The notes under the pieces were generated by a model, which ran no database searches, was not told the origin of the DNA, and saw only the letters and a list, made by a program, of their open reading frames with translations. A program made the translations under genes and the position numbers. From JANYBT01 sp038211475 (lineage in GTDB: Bacteria; Acidobacteriota; Terriglobia; Terriglobales; Acidobacteriaceae), in the NCBI GenBank assembly GCA_038211475.1, contig JBBQVN010000055.1, forward strand, positions 1 to 21,239: a DNA stretch of 21,239 bases, written 5' to 3'. Below, one piece after another: positions 13,516-21,239 of the stretch. Position 1 is the first letter of the stretch; each line of letters opens with the position of its first letter.

Positions 13516-14913
13516 ATGACCCACGCACGATTCTCTTCCGCTCTTGTAGCGGCTACCCTGCTGCTGATAAGCGCATGCCACGCCGCTACGCCGCAGCCGG
13601 GCTATCCCGTGCCGCACATTGCTGCTCCGACCGTCCCGGCAGCAATTGCGCCGGGTGGGCCTGGGTTCACGCTTAAGGTCTATGGCGCGATCTTTATCAA
13701 CAGGTCGGTGGTGAACTGGAACAAGCAGGCGCGGACCACGACGTTTGTCTCGGGTCACGAGCTTGACGCGCAGATTCTGGCGTCCGACATCGCGACCAAT
13801 ACAGCCGGGCTGATCACCGTGACCACCACCAGTCCCGGCGGGCCAATCGCCAGCTCGACCTTCGCACAGGTGGAAGTGCACGCCCCCACCACCACGGTGA
13901 CGTTTGGCAGCCCCAAGGGGTTTGGGGGAGGCAGCCCGCCGCTGATGGTTGCGGACATGAACGGGGATGGATATCTGGATTTTGTGGCGCTGGGGCCTAC
14001 GGCAGTCGAGAGCTTTCTGAATGATGGGACCGGCATCTTCAGCGCGGGTCCGAATGCGACTCGCAACTTCAACGTTAATGGCAACGCGGCGTTGGGAGAT
14101 TTCAACGGGGACGGGGTCGCGGACATTGTGTTCACGAATGCAAACTTCATCAATCAAAATGCGCGCATGCAGGTAAACCTGAACAACGGAGATGCGACCT
14201 TTCGCACGGGTTCTCTGTTTTCCCATTTTGACAATGGCAATGTTCCTACAGATTTTCTGGTAGGCGACTTCAACGGAGACGGCACTTTGGATGTGGTAAT
14301 TCAGTTTGGAGGAGGACCGCTGCACCTCTGGTTGGGCAACGGGGACGGAACGTTCTCCCAGGGACAACTGATCAAGGTCGGCGGAGTAGGTGCCTTTGCG
14401 GTGGTTGCAGGGGATTTTAATGGCGATGGCAAGTTGGATTTGGCGGCGATCGTGGTTGGTATTTCAGGGCCCTACCAAGCCCGCATTCTGCTCGGGAACG
14501 GCGACGGCACGTTCCAGTCGCCGCGTACCGTGCTTTCCGATATCACGGGCGTCGGCCATCCGCCTCTGGTGGTGACTGACTTAAACGGGGACGGGATAGC
14601 AGATTTGCTGTACATCGGTAGCACACTTGGCGTGCTGTTGGGGCGAGGCGACGGCACATTTAAGGACCTCGGACTTCTCTCAGATTTTGTCGACGGGGTG
14701 GCAGTGGGTGATCTTAATGGAGACGGCAAAGTGGACTTGCTGATTTGGAGTGGTGGTCTAAGCACGGAATTGCGTTTTGGAAACGGAGATGGGACTTTTG
14801 GGCCCGACCAACTCTATTCCTGGTCCCTCAACAATGGCATGATGCCCACCAGCGACTTCAATAACGACGGGCTGTTGGACTTTACGGATGGCAGTGCCTA
14901 CCTCCAACAGTAA
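13516..14913 (+). CDS. FG-GAP/VCBS repeat protein, probable lipoprotein, 465 aa
   Basis: The N-terminus has a signal peptide ending in a lipobox-like ISAC (Cys21), so the protein is probably lipid-anchored. Residues about 29-120 form an IPT/TIG-like domain similar to that of the divergent gene at 10628-12954, sharing VVNWN followed by RTTTFVS. Seven FG-GAP repeats fill the rest, each with a D-x-N-G-D-G-x-x-D calcium loop; the last ends shortly after DFNNDGLLDF, giving a minimal seven-blade propeller and no anchor D domains. The start at 13516 has only a distant GGAG (nine bases away). Likely functions are surface adhesion or ligand binding. The gene is divergent from its paralogue, with an IS remnant between them. 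Confidence 0.85.
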   Translation: MTHARFSSALVAATLLLISACHAATPQPGYPVPHIAAPTVPAAIAPGGPGFTLKVYGAIFINRSVVNWNKQARTTTFVSGHELDAQILASDIATNTAGLITVTTTSPGGPIASSTFAQVEVHAPTTTVTFGSPKGFGGGSPPLMVADMNGDGYLDFVALGPTAVESFLNDGTGIFSAGPNATRNFNVNGNAALGDFNGDGVADIVFTNANFINQNARMQVNLNNGDATFRTGSLFSHFDNGNVPTDFLVGDFNGDGTLDVVIQFGGGPLHLWLGNGDGTFSQGQLIKVGGVGAFAVVAGDFNGDGKLDLAAIVVGISGPYQARILLGNGDGTFQSPRTVLSDITGVGHPPLVVTDLNGDGIADLLYIGSTLGVLLGRGDGTFKDLGLLSDFVDGVAVGDLNGDGKVDLLIWSGGLSTELRFGNGDGTFGPDQLYSWSLNNGMMPTSDFNNDGLLDFTDGSAYLQQ

Positions 14914-15319
14914 TGTTCGAGAAGAAAGCAAAGTGTCATGGGTAGACATGAACGAATTCCGACGATAGAGGTGATCCTCATGGCTTCAGTTCGAAGGACT
15001 AACTTCAAATGTTTCCTGCCTTGGCTGCGTCCGCAAATTCCCTGAATTAAATGGTTTATGTTGTTGATCTGGTGTGTCGAGGACCGGGGCAATCAGGCTC
15101 AACTCTGACACTGTCAGATCCGGAAAGCTGGCATGTGTGATGCCGATCAAGCAGCTCGATCGTTGCGGTGGTGTAGTCCTCCCTGTGTCGGGCGGGTGTC
15201 GAAGTCATTGATTTTGCAAGTGTGAGAGGCCTTGACGAGGCACAGGTGAAACTGAGGTTCGAAGAGTCCAAAACTGGTAGGATTCAAAAAGCGTGGCGGT
15301 TCAACAGGAAGGAAAGCCG
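14914..15319. other. Intergenic region before the GloVer genes
   Basis: No convincing gene is seen. The region contains the second copy of the dispersed ~45-bp repeat (about 15200-15248). Minus-strand frames here have no good ribosome binding site. Confidence 0.5.
15200..15248. repeat. Dispersed repeat, copy B (about 45 bp)
   Basis: This matches copy A near 880-928 in the same orientation (GAAGTCATT, TTTTGCAAGTG, GAGAG, TTGACG, GGCACAGG). It lies about 70-120 bp upstream of the first GloVer gene. Confidence 0.5.
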
Positions 15320-17758
15320 ATGTCTTTAATGTTCTCGTTGGGGCGGATCAGTTTGCAGCGGATCGCGATGGCGATGCTTTTGCTAGCCGCGACTGCCACC
15401 CTCGCTTTCGGCGCAGGGGAACGGGTGCTGCACAACTTTATTGGGCCAAGGAGCGGAGACGTGGCCATCGGCAACGAGGTGTTCGATGCCGCTGGGGATG
15501 TTTATGGTATGACGCTGACGGGCGGCACCTCCGGCTTTGGCACGGTCTATCAGTTGAGTCCGCAAGCCAATGGATCGTGGAAGGAGACCGTGATCCACAA
15601 TTTTGCCGGCGGATCCGACGGCAGCTTCTATCTCGGCGAATATTCGGGGCTCAGCCTGTATTCATTTTCGCGACTTCGCATCGACTCCGCTGGCACTCTC
15701 TACGGCGTCACCCCCACAGGTGGAGCTTACGGTCTAGGCGTATTGTTCAAACTCCAAAAAGACTCCATCGGCAACTGGACAGAGACCATCCTGTATGCCT
15801 TCGGAAACACTGGCGATGGCGTGTATCCCGGGAGTTTTGCTTTCGACCGCTCCGGCAACGTTCTGGGGGTCACTAACAAAGGAGGGACCAACAATGTCGG
15901 GGTCATTTATCAGCTGACCCCTGCCGCTCAGGGTAGCTGGACGGAAAGCATTCTCTATACCTTCACTAGCGCCCTGGATGGGGCCTATCCTACCGGCTTG
16001 ACAATGGACTCCGCGGGCAACCTGTTTGGAGTGGCCAGCCAAGGCGGCTTCGACGGGTGCGTAGGGCAAGATCTTAACCTCGTTGGCTGCGGAACAGTCT
16101 TCGAATTGACCCCTGGCTCCGCGGCCTCGTGGTCGTTTACGACGGTTCATCTCCTTACCGTCCCCGAGGGAAACTGTCCTCTCGGCGACCCAGTAGTCGA
16201 CAGCGCGGGCAACGTGTATGGAAGTACTTATTATCTCAATGGCTATGGCAACGGAATCGTCTTTGAAGTGAGCCCCGGTGCCAACGGGGCCTGGACTTTC
16301 TCCACCGTGTATGCGTTCGCCGGAGGGCCGGATGGCGGAAATTTATACACGTCTCTCGTTTTGGGCAAAGACGGCCATTTTTACGGAACCTCCTCGCGCG
16401 GAGGATTGTACCAAAATGGAGAAATTTTCGACCTGATTCCAAGCAAGGGGCTGGCATGGAAGAAATCAGCGCTCTTTAGCTTCAACTACAGTGACGGCCA
16501 GGGGGCGGGTCCGAACCAGCCGGTGTTGGATGGAGCCGGCGATCTTTACGTGTCTACCGGCGCGGGCGCCAGTTCCGTGTTGAAGTTGACTCCGAGTTCG
16601 TCCGGGGCCTGGAGCAGTCAGCGTCTGTATTCATTTCGCCTGGGGGACGAGGGATACACCACCATTGGCACCCTCATCGGCGATTCTGCCGGCAATCTCT
16701 TCGGCACGACGCAGTCTGGTGGTTTAAAGCACTCAGGTGCGGTCTTTGAGCTGAGTCCTCTGCCAGGCGGAGGGTGGGTGAGTAGGACGATTTACAGCTT
16801 TGCGGGAGGAACCGACGGCGAATTTCCCTCAAGTGGTATGAAGTTTGACGCTTCGGGTAACCTGTATGGAACCACTCGATACGGGGGTACCGTCGGCTGC
16901 ACCAAGCGCTGTGGCACAGTTTTTGAGTTGTCGCCCGGGGCACATGGCGCTTGGATCGAAAAGGTGCTTTACCGCTTTACCGGCGGGGCCGACGGGGATG
17001 GACCTTCTTCAAGTTTGGTCATGGACTCAGCGGGTAGTCTTTACGGAGCTACCACTGCAGGGGGAAACCTCTCCTATTGCTGGTACGTTCCGAATGAAGC
17101 CGGCTGCGGAGTGATCTATAAGCTGACGCCGGACTCTGGCCACTGGCATGAGACAGTGCTATACGCATTCCACGGCGTGGATGGAGCGTTTCCGGCGCAA
17201 GACCTGGCTTTGGACCAGGCCGGAAATCTTTACGGTGCAGCCGCACACGGGGTCTCTGGGCTTCCGGGCTACGGTCTGGTCTTCGAGTTATCGCCGAGCG
17301 CATCCGGGCCTTGGCACGAAACCATCCTGTACTCTTTCTCGGCTTCGGCGGAGCGCTTGATGCCGAACGGGCTGTTCCTGGCGGCCAATGGCACCCTGTA
17401 CGGGACCGCCTCGAACTATAGACATGGGGGAGTGGTTTTTACTCTTACCCCCGGCTCGGGGAGCACCTGGAACTACCAGCTCCTGTACGGAAACAGCAAG
17501 TTCATGCCGGTTTCGCCCGTGGTGGAAGACAGCTCTGGCAACCTTTACGGATCGACCACAACCACGGTCTACGAGCTGATCCCTACGGGACAGAGTTGGA
17601 CGCAGTCTACCCTGCACACCTTTCCCGGCTTTGCCAACGACGTGTCCACCCCTCTGGGTCTAACCCTGGATCCCGCGGGGCACCTCTACGGAGTGGCTCA
17701 GGACGGGGGAGCTCTGTATATCGGCGGGGGAGTATTTCAGATCGATACCACGCCCTAG
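15320..17758 (+). CDS. GloVer-type tandem repeat protein, 812 aa (first of pair)
   Basis: ATG 15320 is chosen because GGAAGGAAA lies just upstream and a signal peptide follows (core MAMLLLAATATLAFG, cleavage probably near FG-AG). The mature protein is 14 repeats of about 45-60 residues with the plan DSAGNLYGTT, GG, then G-x-VFELSP, then W-x-E-x-x-LYSF and a DG turn. This is the choice-of-anchor tandem repeat GloVer-containing family. Fourteen blades could fold as two seven-bladed propellers. Several repeats carry longer loops bracketed by cysteines (for example GC then CGTVFEL), as expected for disulfides outside the cytoplasm. No enzyme motif or membrane anchor is seen. It is followed after 63 bp by a paralogue in the same direction. 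Confidence 0.85.
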   Translation: MSLMFSLGRISLQRIAMAMLLLAATATLAFGAGERVLHNFIGPRSGDVAIGNEVFDAAGDVYGMTLTGGTSGFGTVYQLSPQANGSWKETVIHNFAGGSDGSFYLGEYSGLSLYSFSRLRIDSAGTLYGVTPTGGAYGLGVLFKLQKDSIGNWTETILYAFGNTGDGVYPGSFAFDRSGNVLGVTNKGGTNNVGVIYQLTPAAQGSWTESILYTFTSALDGAYPTGLTMDSAGNLFGVASQGGFDGCVGQDLNLVGCGTVFELTPGSAASWSFTTVHLLTVPEGNCPLGDPVVDSAGNVYGSTYYLNGYGNGIVFEVSPGANGAWTFSTVYAFAGGPDGGNLYTSLVLGKDGHFYGTSSRGGLYQNGEIFDLIPSKGLAWKKSALFSFNYSDGQGAGPNQPVLDGAGDLYVSTGAGASSVLKLTPSSSGAWSSQRLYSFRLGDEGYTTIGTLIGDSAGNLFGTTQSGGLKHSGAVFELSPLPGGGWVSRTIYSFAGGTDGEFPSSGMKFDASGNLYGTTRYGGTVGCTKRCGTVFELSPGAHGAWIEKVLYRFTGGADGDGPSSSLVMDSAGSLYGATTAGGNLSYCWYVPNEAGCGVIYKLTPDSGHWHETVLYAFHGVDGAFPAQDLALDQAGNLYGAAAHGVSGLPGYGLVFELSPSASGPWHETILYSFSASAERLMPNGLFLAANGTLYGTASNYRHGGVVFTLTPGSGSTWNYQLLYGNSKFMPVSPVVEDSSGNLYGSTTTTVYELIPTGQSWTQSTLHTFPGFANDVSTPLGLTLDPAGHLYGVAQDGGALYIGGGVFQIDTTP

Positions 17759-17821
17759 CCGACATGCGGCCGAGGGCATTCGAACAAGCAGAATGGCCAA
17801 AGCGTTGTTTGGAGAATTGAG

Positions 17822-20311
17822 ATGAATCTGCAATTGCTACGCGTGGTAAGAACCATTTCCGCAGCGCTGGTGCTCTTCGTATTCGGAGCGGCGCTTGGCT
17901 ATTCATCGAGCTCAGCCTATACGAACCAGGTATTGTTCAACTTCAACAATGCTCCCAACGGGTCGTATCCCCTGTCAGGTGTGGTCGCTGACTCCGCAGG
18001 CAACTTGTATGGCGTGGCTACAGGAACCGCCTTCCCCGGGCAAGGGTGGGGCACCGCCAGCGGCGTGGTCTATAAGTTAGCGCCGGGAGGAGCGGGCAAA
18101 TGGACCGAGTCGGTCATCTACCAATTCACCGGAGACCCGGCTACCGGCCCGGATGGGGCGGAGCCTGTCGGACGATTGGTAATGGATGCTACCGGCTCTC
18201 TCTACGGCACCACCGAGTTCGGCGGCGTCTATGGCTGTGGAACCGTCTTCCAACTGGCGCCGTCGGGGCAGACCTGGAAAGAAACGGTGCTGCACAGTTT
18301 TGTCTGCTACCCCAACGACGGCGCGCGTCCGGTGGCGGGTCTGTTGCTGGATCAGCAAGGAAACTTATACGGCGCCACAACCAGAGGCGGTACTGGGATG
18401 TGTGGTGATTTCAATCCCTTTATCATTTTTGGATGCGGTGTCGTATTTGAGATTTCTCCAGGCGCGAACCAGGCTTGGATCGAAAAAGTGCTTTACAACT
18501 TTGATGGTATTACCGCCTGGGACTCGGCCTCGAACCTGCTATTAGATCGTTCGGGCAACCTTTATGGGGCCGCCGAATTTGGAGGAATGGGAGTCTGCTA
18601 CAACGGCATCTATGGCGGATGCGGGGCGATCTTTGAGTTGCAGCCCGCCGGAAATGGACTTTGGACAGAGACCACCCTCTACCAGTTTTCCGGTGGCAGC
18701 GACACGGGAGTCCCATCGGGCCAGATTGCGATGGATACGGCCGGCAACCTATTCGGGAGCGGTCTAGGGGGCTCTGGGGGAATTGATTCCATCTTTGAAC
18801 TGTCCCCGGGCACAGGCGGCTCTTGGACCGAACGCATCCTCTTTACCGGATTCGTAAGCTGCAGTGGTGTAACTCTGGATTCGAGCGGCAATCTATTTGG
18901 TACCGCCTACGACTCCTCCAGTTACTTTATTTTCGAGATTTCCCCGCTGCCTGGCGGTGGCTGGAGCAACCAAAAGATCTATAACTTCGCTGGCGGACTC
19001 GACGGCCTTAACTCGGTCGCTCAGGTTTTCGCGGATGCCGGCGGCAACCTTTTCACCCCCTCGCTTTGCTCGGGTACCACTTGTCTAGGGTCTGTGCTGG
19101 AACTCACTCCGGGTGCCGCTGGCAGGTACACGTCGACCGTGATTTACGATTTTCCTTACTCGGTGGATGGCGGCAAGCCCATGGCTAGTTTGTTGCCCGA
19201 TGGCTCTGGGAACTATTACGGCAACACCCAATACGGCGGAATCTATGGAAACGGGACTATTTTTGAGCTGACCCCGTCCGGGAATGGCAAATTTGCAAAA
19301 ACTATTCTGTACAGCTTCACCGGCACCGCCGGAGACGGCGCGCTCCCCGTCGGCAACCTCACCCTGGATGCCCAGGGAAATCTTTATGGGGCCACACTCA
19401 GAGGCGGAACCTTTTTGATCGGCACTGTGTTCAAGCTTACTCCCAGCAAGGCGGGCATCTGGACGGAGACCGTGTTGCATAGCTTCGCTGGGACAACCCA
19501 GGGCGATGGTCAGTATCCGAACGGCGGCATGGTGTTTGACAAGAGTGGCAATCTCAATGGTTCGACTCTGCAGGGAGGGGGTACGGGCTTTGGGCCGGGG
19601 TGCGGCACCGTGTTCCAGTTGCAGCCGGATGGCAAGGGAGGGTTCACCGAGAAAGTCATTTACGCATTTCTTGGAACAACCCACACTGCCGTTGGACCCA
19701 ACTCGGGACTCGCAATCGATGCCCAAGGCAACCTGTACGGCACTACCCTCACTTCATCGAGCTACCCGTACGATGCCTACGTCTTTCGCCTCAACCAATC
19801 CGGCGGCGCGTGGGTGGAAACCCTTCTCTTTGACCTCGGTTATTCTGGTGGCAGCCCGGGCTCCCCCATCCTGGACAGCCTCGGCAACCTCTACAATACG
19901 ACCGTGGGAGGCGGCAGTTACGCCAGAGGCTCAGCCTATAAGCTCACGCCTACCTCGACCGGCTATTGGACGCAAACCGTCTTGCACAACTTTACCTTGG
20001 TGAACGGCGACGGCGGCTATCCGCTGGGAGGCATGGTTTTCGACTCGGCAGGCAATCTCTACGGGACAACGTACTCTGGTGGCACCAACTCCGGCGGCTG
20101 CGGAGGTTATGGGTGTGGCACAATCTTTAGGCTTAAACCGACCGCCAAGGGTCAGTGGTCCGAACGAATCCTACATCGCTTTAACAGCCCCACCACCGAT
20201 GGGTCCGAACCCTACGGGGGCGTCGTGTTGGATTCGGCTGGAGACATTTTCGGCACCACGACCTACGGTGGCAGCGGCGGTCAGGGGACTTTGTTCGAGG
20301 TGAAACCATAG
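17822..20311 (+). CDS. GloVer-type tandem repeat protein, 829 aa (second of pair)
   Basis: The start ATG 17822 follows GGAG at a seven-base distance. A signal peptide (core SAALVLFVFGAALG) precedes 14 repeats with the same plan as the upstream gene, DxxGNLYGTT, then CGTVFQL or similar, then WxExxLHSF. The two proteins are paralogues by internal duplication and gene duplication, but the loop insertions differ between them. Cysteine pairs again bracket the long loops, as in the repeat beginning MCGDFNPF and ending GCGVVFEI. The last repeat ends at LFEVKP with the strand complete, so no C-terminal anchor is present and the protein is probably secreted or held non-covalently. It probably shares a transcript with the first gene. 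Confidence 0.85.
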   Translation: MNLQLLRVVRTISAALVLFVFGAALGYSSSSAYTNQVLFNFNNAPNGSYPLSGVVADSAGNLYGVATGTAFPGQGWGTASGVVYKLAPGGAGKWTESVIYQFTGDPATGPDGAEPVGRLVMDATGSLYGTTEFGGVYGCGTVFQLAPSGQTWKETVLHSFVCYPNDGARPVAGLLLDQQGNLYGATTRGGTGMCGDFNPFIIFGCGVVFEISPGANQAWIEKVLYNFDGITAWDSASNLLLDRSGNLYGAAEFGGMGVCYNGIYGGCGAIFELQPAGNGLWTETTLYQFSGGSDTGVPSGQIAMDTAGNLFGSGLGGSGGIDSIFELSPGTGGSWTERILFTGFVSCSGVTLDSSGNLFGTAYDSSSYFIFEISPLPGGGWSNQKIYNFAGGLDGLNSVAQVFADAGGNLFTPSLCSGTTCLGSVLELTPGAAGRYTSTVIYDFPYSVDGGKPMASLLPDGSGNYYGNTQYGGIYGNGTIFELTPSGNGKFAKTILYSFTGTAGDGALPVGNLTLDAQGNLYGATLRGGTFLIGTVFKLTPSKAGIWTETVLHSFAGTTQGDGQYPNGGMVFDKSGNLNGSTLQGGGTGFGPGCGTVFQLQPDGKGGFTEKVIYAFLGTTHTAVGPNSGLAIDAQGNLYGTTLTSSSYPYDAYVFRLNQSGGAWVETLLFDLGYSGGSPGSPILDSLGNLYNTTVGGGSYARGSAYKLTPTSTGYWTQTVLHNFTLVNGDGGYPLGGMVFDSAGNLYGTTYSGGTNSGGCGGYGCGTIFRLKPTAKGQWSERILHRFNSPTTDGSEPYGGVVLDSAGDIFGTTTYGGSGGQGTLFEVKP

Positions 20312-20319
20312 GCGGAGAC

Positions 20320-20760
20320 GCGTTCGCTCCCCGTTGCCCAGCAGCACGCTCACTGAGGTGCCTCGAATGTTCGCGATCACAGGTCGGCCTTGCAGTCCCC
20401 ATTGAAGTTCCCCACCGCCACCGAGCAGCGGAGATACTCCTGTCCCATAGTCCACTTGCGTCTGAAACAGGACTCTTCAGTCCACTACCGTCGTACCTTC
20501 TGGATGATCGGCGCTGAGGCGTTTGCCCCGAAGTTGCTATCGCCGGAATATCTGGCGATTACCTGATACGAGCCCGGGGTGCGCAGGGTTGTGGTGGAGA
20601 GAGTAGCCACGCCATTGTGGAGAGTCGCTACCCCTAGCACCTTCCCGGCAGCGAAGAAGCTCACCGTGCCCGATGGCGTGCGTGTACCGGGACCTCCCAC
20701 CGTCGGGGTGATGGTGGGGCCATACTCTGAACCAGTTTCCTGGCCTCCGAAGAAATACAT
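20320..20760 (-). pseudogene. Decayed FG-GAP / Big_3_5 Ig-like repeat protein fragment
   Basis: Read on the minus strand, 20760-20485 encodes an Ig-like repeat of the Big_3_5 type (GTVSFFAAGKVLGVATL, then SYQVIARYSGDSNFGAN), ending in a stop. Below it, 20470-20320 encodes one FG-GAP unit split over three frames: VDYGTGVSPLL, then VAVGNFNGDCKADL, then VIANIRGTSVSVLLGNGE. Besides the two frameshifts, the calcium-loop glycine is changed to cysteine (NGDC instead of NGDG). There is no start or signal peptide. It is likely the relic of another propeller protein of the kind encoded at 10628-12954. Confidence 0.65.
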
Positions 20761-20913
20761 CGGTGAGGATACGCTCGAAGCACTGATGAACAGGTTCAGC
20801 CTACCGATTAGCGTACCGGCTCTTTAATCCAAACCATCAACGCGGAAACGACATGTGCGGGAGGTGCCGCAAGCGGCCATAGCCTTCATGGGGCGAACCA
20901 CGTAGCCTCTTGA

Positions 20914-21239
20914 GGAGACCTTCTTGATCCGAGCCGCGCTGTTCTTCGCATTTTGTCCGTCATAAGCTACAATTCAGACGATTCCAATGATGACCAGAAT
21001 TTCACCTACGACCCGTTCGGCAACATCACCAAAACCGTTCCGGGCGGAAGCACAGGAGGGTCGTTTCAGCCGACCTATTCCACCTCGACCAACCGCTACA
21101 CCGCGCTCCCCGGCTTCACTCCGTCCTACGACTGTAACGGCAACCAGTTGAACGACAGCTATCACACCTATACGTGGGTTGCTGAAAATAGCGCGCTGAG
21201 CATGGATGGGACGGGGGTGGGGCTCACCTACGACGCTCT
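20914..21239 (+). pseudogene. RHS/YD-repeat protein fragment, continues past window
   Basis: The open frame has no start codon after its upstream stop at 20911-20913. From about 20965 it encodes RHS-type YD repeats: FTYDPFGNITKTVPGG, then SYDCNGNQLND, YHTYTWVAENSAL and LTYDA at the edge. This corresponds to the region just before the RHS-associated core of large RHS proteins, so the large N-terminal part is absent and the fragment is a 5'-truncated relic or a silent C-terminal cassette. Orphan C-terminal RHS cassettes are known to act as donors for toxin-tip exchange. What follows to the right decides between these options. Confidence 0.6.

Noticed and set aside
13426..14367. 313-aa minus-strand ORF
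   Set aside because: It mirrors the FG-GAP gene on the other strand. Its length is a by-product of GC-rich repeated codons.
15293..15319. Earlier start of the first GloVer gene
   Set aside because: The ATG at 15320 has the ribosome binding site directly upstream and begins a proper signal peptide.
19085..19726. 213-aa minus-strand ORF
   Set aside because: It is antisense to GloVer repeats, with no ribosome binding site or family signature.
9159..20311. CRISPR array or DNA satellite
   Set aside because: The regular spacing of similar DNA comes from protein repeats (44-residue HAF, FG-GAP and GloVer units), with no identical direct repeats separated by unique spacers.

Overview
The window looks like an accessory region of an acidobacterial-type chromosome. 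This is inferred from the high G+C content and from a dense set of exported repeat proteins (GloVer, FG-GAP/VCBS, HAF, choice-of-anchor D, Big_3_5 and RHS types) that are especially expanded in that phylum. No ribosomal RNA or other taxonomic marker gene is present.

The left third (1 to about 5.2 kb) is mobile-element territory. A two-gene module on the minus strand, a DUF2924 protein overlapping a large serine recombinase by 4 bp, occurs twice in tandem about 3.03 kb apart. The right copy is complete (3648 to 1511). The left copy has a complete DUF2924 gene (621 to 139), but its recombinase runs off the window edge. Between the copies lie a small unknown gene with a strong ribosome binding site (887-1105), a tRNA 3'-end-like fragment (about 1180-1235), a tiny ORF and a perfect hairpin. 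To the right is a truncated DDE transposase (about 4115-4685), then several hundred bases with no recognisable gene.

From 5.3 to 7.7 kb a compact minus-strand unit encodes an SF2 (DEAD/DEAH, Res-like) helicase of 607 aa. It is followed by a 73-aa putative zinc-binding protein that overlaps its 3' end by 14 bp. A resolvase/invertase C-terminal remnant lies just upstream. The helicase/zinc-finger pair sits between recombinase and transposase debris and is the best candidate here for an undescribed, possibly defence-related, two-gene system. Its function is not shown by the sequence.

From 7.9 to 20.3 kb the window is dominated by exported repeat proteins. In order these are: a multiply frameshifted pseudogene (about 7950-8652); a HAF-repeat protein built of seven units of 44 residues (9060-10088); a convergent FG-GAP plus choice-of-anchor D protein whose signal peptide is in a different frame from its body (12954 to 10628); a divergent FG-GAP putative lipoprotein (13516-14913); and two tandem GloVer proteins with 14 repeats each (15320-17758 and 17822-20311). 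An ISNCY-like transposase remnant lies between the two divergent FG-GAP genes. The right end holds a decayed FG-GAP/Big_3_5 fragment on the minus strand and an RHS fragment that runs out of the window.

Overall, the intact genes fall into two groups: mobility and helicase genes on the left, and surface or secreted propeller-type proteins on the right. At least six broken genes show repeated insertion and decay.
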